Source: Pezicula radicicola
Taxonomy: Eukaryota; Ascomycota; Leotiomycetes; Helotiales; Dermateaceae
NCBI GenBank assembly: GCA_003008705.1
Contig: PDUO01000028.1
Span: 441,214 to 505,213, forward strand
Length of the DNA stretch: 64,000 bases
Direction of reading: 5' to 3'
Position 1 is the stretch's first letter, and each line of letters starts with the position of its first letter. The position numbers and the translations under genes are program-made. The notes under the pieces were generated by a model. The model searched no databases and had not been told where the DNA came from. It saw nothing but the letters and a program-made list of their open reading frames with translations. Positions 58,430 to 64,000 of the stretch are shown piece after piece.

Positions 58430-61400
58430 ATTCAAAGGCAACCCTCGATCTTCCCGGTCTCCTACCGCCAAGCGATACTCCTAACGGAGATCACAAGTGT
58501 CCAATAGAGAAATGCGGAAAGGCATTTAAGTCGTTGGATGACTTGGCGCGACATGACTCTTTATGCCACCCATATGTGGGAATGGCAAGAACTAATAAGC
58601 ACCCAGAAGGAACCGTATTGCCTTGCCCGTGCCCAATACCTGGCTGCAGCAGAACATTCGAAACTTCATTCAGCGTCAATTCCCATATCAAGCAGACGCA
58701 TGGGGTAGATCCTTGGAAAGATCCTACCGAAGTTCAAGCTATGATTGCAAGATGCAACAGCCTGCTACAACCCAACGGAAATTTTCCTCCTGTTCAAGCT
58801 GGAAGCGCGAGTTACTCTAACGGCCTTCAGCCAAATGGATATATTCCCGGTGTTCAAGCTGTGAGCACGAGTTACTCCAACTTAAAGTCGAATGGAAACT
58901 TTCCTGGTGCTCAAGCTGTAAGCGCAAGCTACTCCAATAGCTTACAGCCAAACGGGAACACTGGTGGTATTCAAGTCATGAGCGCGAGTTACTCTAACAG
59001 CTCACTGCCGAATGCATACCTTCTTGATGCTCAGGCTATGAGCGCGAGCTACACCAATAACTTCCAGCCCAACAAAAACCCCGGTGTTATTCAATCTGTC
59101 AGTTCAAGTAATTCCAACAATAATCAGTCTCCAGGATCCGGTTTGATTTGCTATTGTCCAGAACCCGGCTGTGGCAGAGCATTCGAAACTCCATACAGCG
59201 TGGGATTGCATCACAAGCAGGCTCACAGCTTACAACCCTACAGAAAACCCCGTAGCGTCCAAGGAGTTAGCTCAAACCACTCCACCAAGACTGCTTCTGC
59301 TGTTTCTAGTCCCCATATTGGCTTCGGTCAAAGTATTGGGCAGAATATCTTTTTGCAAAGCGCTCCTCCCGGTCAGCCATTGAACTTCGACCTTCACAAC
59401 TTTAACCCTGATACAATGGAGAGTGTCTTCGGGCCCAAGAATAACGGTCGTACAAAGAATCCGAGTAACGAAATGGACTCGGCATTCCCCTATCAATGCC
59501 ATCTCTGTGGAGTACATGACCGCGATTACCGAAAGTACCACATGCACATGACCCAGGCTCACCCAAATGAGGGTATGTTGTTGAAGTTCCGTTGTTTCGT
59601 GGAAGGTTGCAATAGGTCTTTCGAACAGAAAGGAAAGCGCCTTAGCCATGTAGAAGTTGACCACTCCGGAGCAAAGTTGAAGTGTCCTGGTTGTCCATCG
59701 ACATACGCGGGCGAATCTGGTATTTGGCTTCATATCCGAAAAGAGCATTCACCTGTTGGCGAAGGGTACAAATACAAGTGCCACCACTGCACATCAAGCT
59801 TTGTTCTTCCATCAGACCTGAAACGACATGCTGGCACTATGCATGGCGAGTGGGGATGCTCGTGCGGTGACTGCGAATGGTACTTTGGCACCGCTAAGGA
59901 ACTGGATGATCATTGGAATGTGAGTCTTTCCGTCCTTCCTTGGACCTTCAGAATCAGACTCGTACTGACTCTCTTCTAGGAGAAGCATGGTAGAAAAGCG
60001 CCAGTATGGTTATTCAACTCTCGGAAAGTCCCAAAAGAAAATCCGCGCCAAGTTCCCGTCCACCGTAAGTTAGGAGACATGAGTTTGCAGAAAGAGCCCA
60101 CCCCAATTTCCTGGAGCTCTATGAAGTCTCAGAACTCATCAGTTGATGGCCTTGGTTCTCCCATAAACTATATCCGAGCGATTGGATCAACGGGCGGTGA
60201 AAACTCTTTCATGGCTGGACCCTCGGGCTCCCAGAATGTTTCTTACGCCAGTCCTGAACCTGGACTTTCTGCATTACCTGGAAGAAGAGAGAAATCCGAG
60301 CCTGCATTCTACAGCGATTTTGGTAACTCGATTAAGTCTGAATCACAGCCTGCACCTGCTGGGTTTGGAATCAATAAAAACTCCAAAGATGGCAAGATTC
60401 GGTTCTCTCGCGACGATCACCAGGATCATTATGGGTACCAGCAGCATGTCGATTTAGAGCCTAACTCCATCGATAGTAGTATGGCTATGGGCGGCGATGC
60501 AGGTGACGACTGGGTATGTTCTGAATCTTTGAGTTGGTTTGAGTGCTCCAAAGACTCGAATGCTAACGTTCTCTTATAGTGTCAATGTCCAGTGACTCCT
60601 CCATATCAAGAGAAGCACATACCAATAGATCCTGCGTTGCTCAATCCCGCGCGGTTCCCAACTGCTTCAAGCCATGTACCACGCTCGAGTGTACCGAGAG
60701 GTGTGGATGTCGATGGTCGTCAATCTCCGTTGGAGACGTTTGCACTACCTAGAAGAGGGCCAGGAGCACCATCTTCTACTATACCACCATCCGACATACT
60801 GGAAAGTGGATTTGATGGTAGCAACTCTCAGAAGGGACTGCTTCCAGTAGGTACTGAATCAACTAAGAAGCCGAGAAAGTTTGGTGCGACAGACTTTGCC
60901 AACTTGCCTCTCGAAGTCAAGAAAGTTGACATTAATGAATGGTTCCAGAAGGCGACGGCAAAGTGCGCACCTGAGGATATGAGATATTACTCTCCAGAGT
61001 CGTCCAGTGATGATGAGAGCGTAGTTGAGGAGACTGAGCACTGTGGTGAAACGTATTGGACTGAGGATGGACGCAGTGTGTTGGAGACTTTAAAGTCTAA
61101 CCCTGATGTAAGTTTCTTCTATCTCCTTTGGATATATTTTCCAACAACGTGACTCAACGCGCAACGCTCCCTTAAACGGGTTCACATTATTCCGTTGCTT
61201 GTCGCGTTGGATATAAATTTCGCGAAGGCAATAACTTACAAACTTCTAGAGATCACCATCACCGTTCTATCCACGATCTGTCGATTCTTCTCCAAAGCCT
61301 CCATCTGCCTACACACTCTCAAGACTCGCTTTACCACATCCTCCAAAGATCGTTTCACCAGAGCGTCTAGCACCTAAATCTCGCCCTCAAAACAAACAAG

Positions 61401-62185
61401 TTCCACTGAAAGCCTCCAAACCCTCCAAACCCTCCAAAGCCTCCAAAGCCTCCAAAGCCTCCACGTCAAAGAATACCACAATGTCTTCAAACGGAAAGGA
61501 CAACCGCGATCTCAAGCCAAGCGAGCATCACATGGAGCCTATGAGATTCGTAGCCGGAACTACTATCCCAGGACTCCAACCCCGAGGCCGTGGCAGACCG
61601 CGCAAGCGGGAACGTGAAGAAACTACTACACCAGCTGGACAGCCAGTTGCAAAAAAGCCCACCGTCCGAAGTGAGCCAGCACCCATGAAGGCGACGGCGA
61701 TGGATTCAAGAAGAGTTGTCGGTGACTTTGACAGACCCAGAGGTACTTTAGCACCTCCTCCAAAGGTCGCTATCAATGATGGTTATGATTCTGACACTAT
61801 TGTAGTCGTCCAACCACCAGTTGCTCCGGTCTCTGAGAAGGACCGTCGTGAGGCATTGGGTTTAAAGGGAGAGTCCGGTCGCCAGAAGATCCGTGTCGTC
61901 AACTCCAAACAAGTCAGACCACCCACCTCTATTCGGATCAAGGACTCCAGGGCTAACACCAAGCCGACTGTCAAGCCGACTGTCAAGAGCACACACCCTG
62001 ACGATTCCGACATAGAGATCGATGACAGTGAGAACGACTACATCGAGGACATGTTCGGAGGCCGCGTCAAGCGACCAACCACTAACAGCATCGCCGATAT
62101 TTCACGACATGCTGCCAACGTGGCTGCTTCTGCTGGTGGAAAGGGCAAGGAGAAGGAGTCGCGCAAGCACGGTGGACGGAACTGA
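58420..62185 (+). CDS. C2H2 zinc-finger protein with AT-hook and 22-residue repeats
   Basis: Predicted 1,165-residue nuclear protein. Exons 58420-59919, 59980-60513, 60580-61107 and 61250-62185 join in phase 0 throughout; the 142-bp last intron is the least certain. About eight C2H2-type fingers occur: CPIEKCGKAFKSLDDLARHD, CPIPGCSRTFETSFSVNSH, CPEPGCGRAFETPYSVGLH, CHLCGVHDRDYRKYHMH, CFVEGCNRSFEQKGKRLSH, CPGCPSTYAGESGIWLH, CHHCTSSFVLPSDLKRH and a divergent CSCGDCEWYFGTAKELDDH. Between fingers 2 and 3 lie six tandem 22-residue repeats of the form QPNGNxPGVQAVSASYSNS. After acidic and Ser/Pro-rich segments and a KASKPSKPSKAS run, an AT-hook RGRGRPRKRERE follows. A chromatin or transcription role is likely. 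The last exon could be read as a separate gene from MSSNGKDN (61481), but it is in frame with the rest. Confidence 0.8.
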
Positions 62186-62667
62186 GGGACCTCGCTGTCA
62201 ATCGCTCGTAACGGATAGAGGGGGGGAAGGAGAATGGAGGCGGATGCGTATCAATTGCCCACTCCATTCTCCGGAACCCACCTCTTTCTGCGCGTTGAAC
62301 AGCCACTGCAGGATATCGTTTTGCAAAGAGCTTCTTCTTTAGCATTGTTGGATTACGGAGCTTCGCCGAGATGGATGGTTGAAAAGCAGAGGCTTTTCTT
62401 TGTTATTTGTTTGGATTATGGATACATCACCGCCACACCCCCCTCTTCCTACTGCCCAATTTCCCCTTCCCCCAAGTAGATAGAACCAAAAACCAGAAAA
62501 GCCAAAAAGAAAATATAATTATAAAAAAATCTGACGGGTCTGCTGCTTTGTAATTGTGATTGAATGGATACAAACAGACGTGGCGAGCAGGAAGAGTCAG
62601 ATGAAAGCGTCATGCACATTCGCAGGTATGTTTCCTTTCATACATCATGAAGTTGAACTGACACGTA
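62186..62667. other. 3' flank of zinc-finger gene
   Basis: Downstream of the zinc-finger stop codon; includes an A-rich tract around 62500-62530 that may be the polyadenylation region. No gene is seen. Confidence 0.4.
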
Positions 62668-63265
62668 TCATAGGAGAAAGTATAATAGCTTTCTAAGAGG
62701 ATACTGTACACTTTGGTTTATAAGAGATTATTTTAATTAGGGCAAGTGAGTTATCCACACCAAGCAAGTTACCCACATCAACTAAGTTACCCAAATCAAT
62801 TGAATTACCCAAATCAAGTGAGTTACCCAATTCAAGTGAGTTACCCAGTTCAAGTTTATCAGTCAATCGCAGGTCACTTGAATCTCCATTACAATTCTCT
62901 CTGATCACTCACACAAACCACAGGTTTGGATAATAATTATATTCCTCCCTCATCAACTAGAACTAACATAAAATACAGACGCCCCGAATCCTAAAACTTA
63001 CACCATCACAAATTAACCCACCAGTATCTTTCAAGAGCTTTGTCACCTCACCTTCAAAATTAAGCACACCCAAGTTTTCAAAGCCGCCAACGATGTCATG
63101 AAACCCCTCGTATTGTTGCGGCGCGTCGTGGGCCGACTCATATGAGGTGCGCAGAAAATTCGTGTGAGTGCGAAGCGAGTAAATAAGGGGGGGAGTTAAA
63201 ATCTCGGTTAGTGATATCATGTGATTTTGTGGACTGTCTGAAGAAGGGCCACAGGACTTTTCCAA
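62668..63265 (-). CDS. Hypothetical small protein with repeat-filled intron
   Basis: Tentative two-exon gene. Exon 63002-63265 encodes 88 residues (MEKSCGPSSDSPQNHMISLT ... LLKDTGGLICDG) and ends at a good donor, GTGTAAGTTTT. The next bases hold the six-unit 18-bp repeat, as in the intron of the gene at 31115-31869. A possible acceptor (GTGTACAG) at about 62704 leads to YPLRKLLYFLL and a stop at 62668. No domain is recognised and codon use is unremarkable. The parallel with the other repeat-bearing intron is the main reason to list it. Confidence 0.3.
62746..62853. repeat. 18-bp tandem repeat, six units, second array
   Basis: Six adjacent 18-bp units of the form GTGAGTTACCCAnnTCAA, starting at 62746, 62764, 62782, 62800, 62818 and 62836. 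Unit length, unit number, sequence and orientation match the array at 31656-31763. Confidence 0.9.
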
Positions 63266-63828
63266 TAGAGAGATGAGTTTGCGGTACTTTGTTCTAGATG
63301 GCTATGGGTGAAATGTACTTTCGTACCTTGGGACTGTTTTATGTTCTGTGTTGACGCTTTCAGGTTTGATGTGTCACACGGCTGAGGCTGCAAATATGGG
63401 ATATATCTATAAGGAGCCGTCTGTCACCTTCAATGCTGAATCCTTCGCACACTGTAATATGGGCATATGTGGAAGCAGCGCCTTGGGCCGGAAACGCACC
63501 TTCTTCGAAATATCGTCGCATAGTTCTGCATATCATGCGCAGGGAACACTTCTCCTTGGAAGGAACAGGATTGATGCGACATCACCGAGAGGCCCAGCAA
63601 GTTGACGAGTATGGATACTGCAAGAGGAATTGTTGTCTCGTCGCATTTGAGGTTCGCACAGGGCTAAGTGTGGTGGGAGTGCAACAAAATTCAGTGCAAC
63701 GAGAGAGACCCGAACGACGGGGGTCCCAATGAGCATAGGAGCCTCAGATTTTGGAGGTATCCTTTACCATGTTTCTATCGCGGTGACTTTTGCCCTGGTT
63801 GGACGAACTCAGTAGGGAAAGCCTTGAT
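63266..63828. other. Unassigned stretch near right edge
   Basis: A plus-strand frame at 63433-63732 (99 codons, containing GLMRHHREAQQVDEYGYCKR) is open but unrecognised; it could be an upstream exon of the frame that leaves the window or chance. Nothing else is seen. Confidence 0.3.
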
Positions 63829-64000
63829 ATGGAATTAGTGGACAAACGCCTATGCTTTGGCGAGAGAGATTCTGAGCATGAAGTTTTCTATTATCTCCAT
63901 GTTCAATGGGTTCATCTGCCGGCATTCTACCTTCTTGGTAAGGAAGAGCGAGGTCAGCAGCTCGCTTACCATCTGATCCTCAGACCTACCAAAAAGGGCA
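63829..64000 (+). CDS. Open frame running off the window, unrecognised
   Basis: Partial. From an ATG at 63829 the frame is open to the window end: MELVDKRLCFGERDSEHEVF, YYLHVQWVHLPAFYLLGKEE, RGQQLAYHLILRPTKKG. The same frame is open back to 63787, after a TGA. The amino-acid composition (aromatic and hydrophobic residues spaced among charged ones) looks like a real folded protein. No family is recognised; the true start may be an upstream exon. Confidence 0.35.
   Translation, partial: MELVDKRLCFGERDSEHEVFYYLHVQWVHLPAFYLLGKEERGQQLAYHLILRPTKKG

Noticed and set aside
61481..62185. Separate AT-hook gene starting at MSSNGKDN
   Set aside because: The frame is open upstream to a good acceptor at 61249 and in phase with the zinc-finger exons, so one gene is more economical; transcript data could reverse this.

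Overview
This is nuclear DNA of a filamentous ascomycete (Pezizomycotina; gene content fits a Leotiomycete, but that rank is inference). Genes lie on both strands and carry short introns, mostly 38-90 bp, with GTAAGT/GTATGT-like donors and CTAAC/CTGAC branch sites. Families typical of these fungi are present: a LaeA-type methyltransferase, a HET-domain protein, a cytochrome P450, a type I metacaspase and a small cysteine-rich secreted protein. AT-rich, CTA/TAG-rich tracts look like old repeats damaged by RIP-type mutation.

Layout. 1-1.25 kb: AT-rich. 1.2-9.7 kb: LaeA-like methyltransferase, metacaspase, dienelactone hydrolase-like protein, a frameshifted TUDOR-domain gene, a secreted Gly/Pro-rich protein and an APT-like serine hydrolase. 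10.2-15.1 kb: relic of an NCS1 nucleobase permease divergent from an intact NtaA-type flavin monooxygenase, a YCII-domain protein and a 13-cysteine secreted protein. 17-22.6 kb: P450 and HET protein separated by gene-poor DNA. 23-29.2 kb: RIO1 kinase and cohesin SMC3, divergently transcribed. 30-38.6 kb: gene-poor, with one low-complexity gene, a broken copy of it, and a U2 snRNA-like locus. 38.6-53.9 kb: dense housekeeping block with a giant C2H2/RS-rich protein, DBP9 helicase, CCDC47 homologue, haspin kinase and an ENT nucleoside transporter. 53.9-58.4 kb: no ordinary gene, but a tandem array of short exon-like units with good splice signals, leading into an 8-finger C2H2/AT-hook gene (58.4-62.2 kb). 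The last 1.8 kb holds an 18-bp repeat array and an open frame leaving the window.

The intact core genes serve ribosome biogenesis (RIO1, DBP9), chromosome cohesion and mitosis (SMC3, haspin) and ER membrane-protein insertion (CCDC47). The accessory parts hold secondary-metabolism-type enzymes, secreted proteins and decayed genes. The most unusual items are the exon array at 56.6-58.4 kb, whose last exons encode a reading frame ending inside the start of the zinc-finger gene; the U2-like snRNA with an altered 5' hairpin and no room for stem-loops IIa/IIb; and an 18-bp repeat present as two six-unit arrays 31 kb apart. Splice sites were assigned by eye and checked for phase continuity; no transcript data were available.
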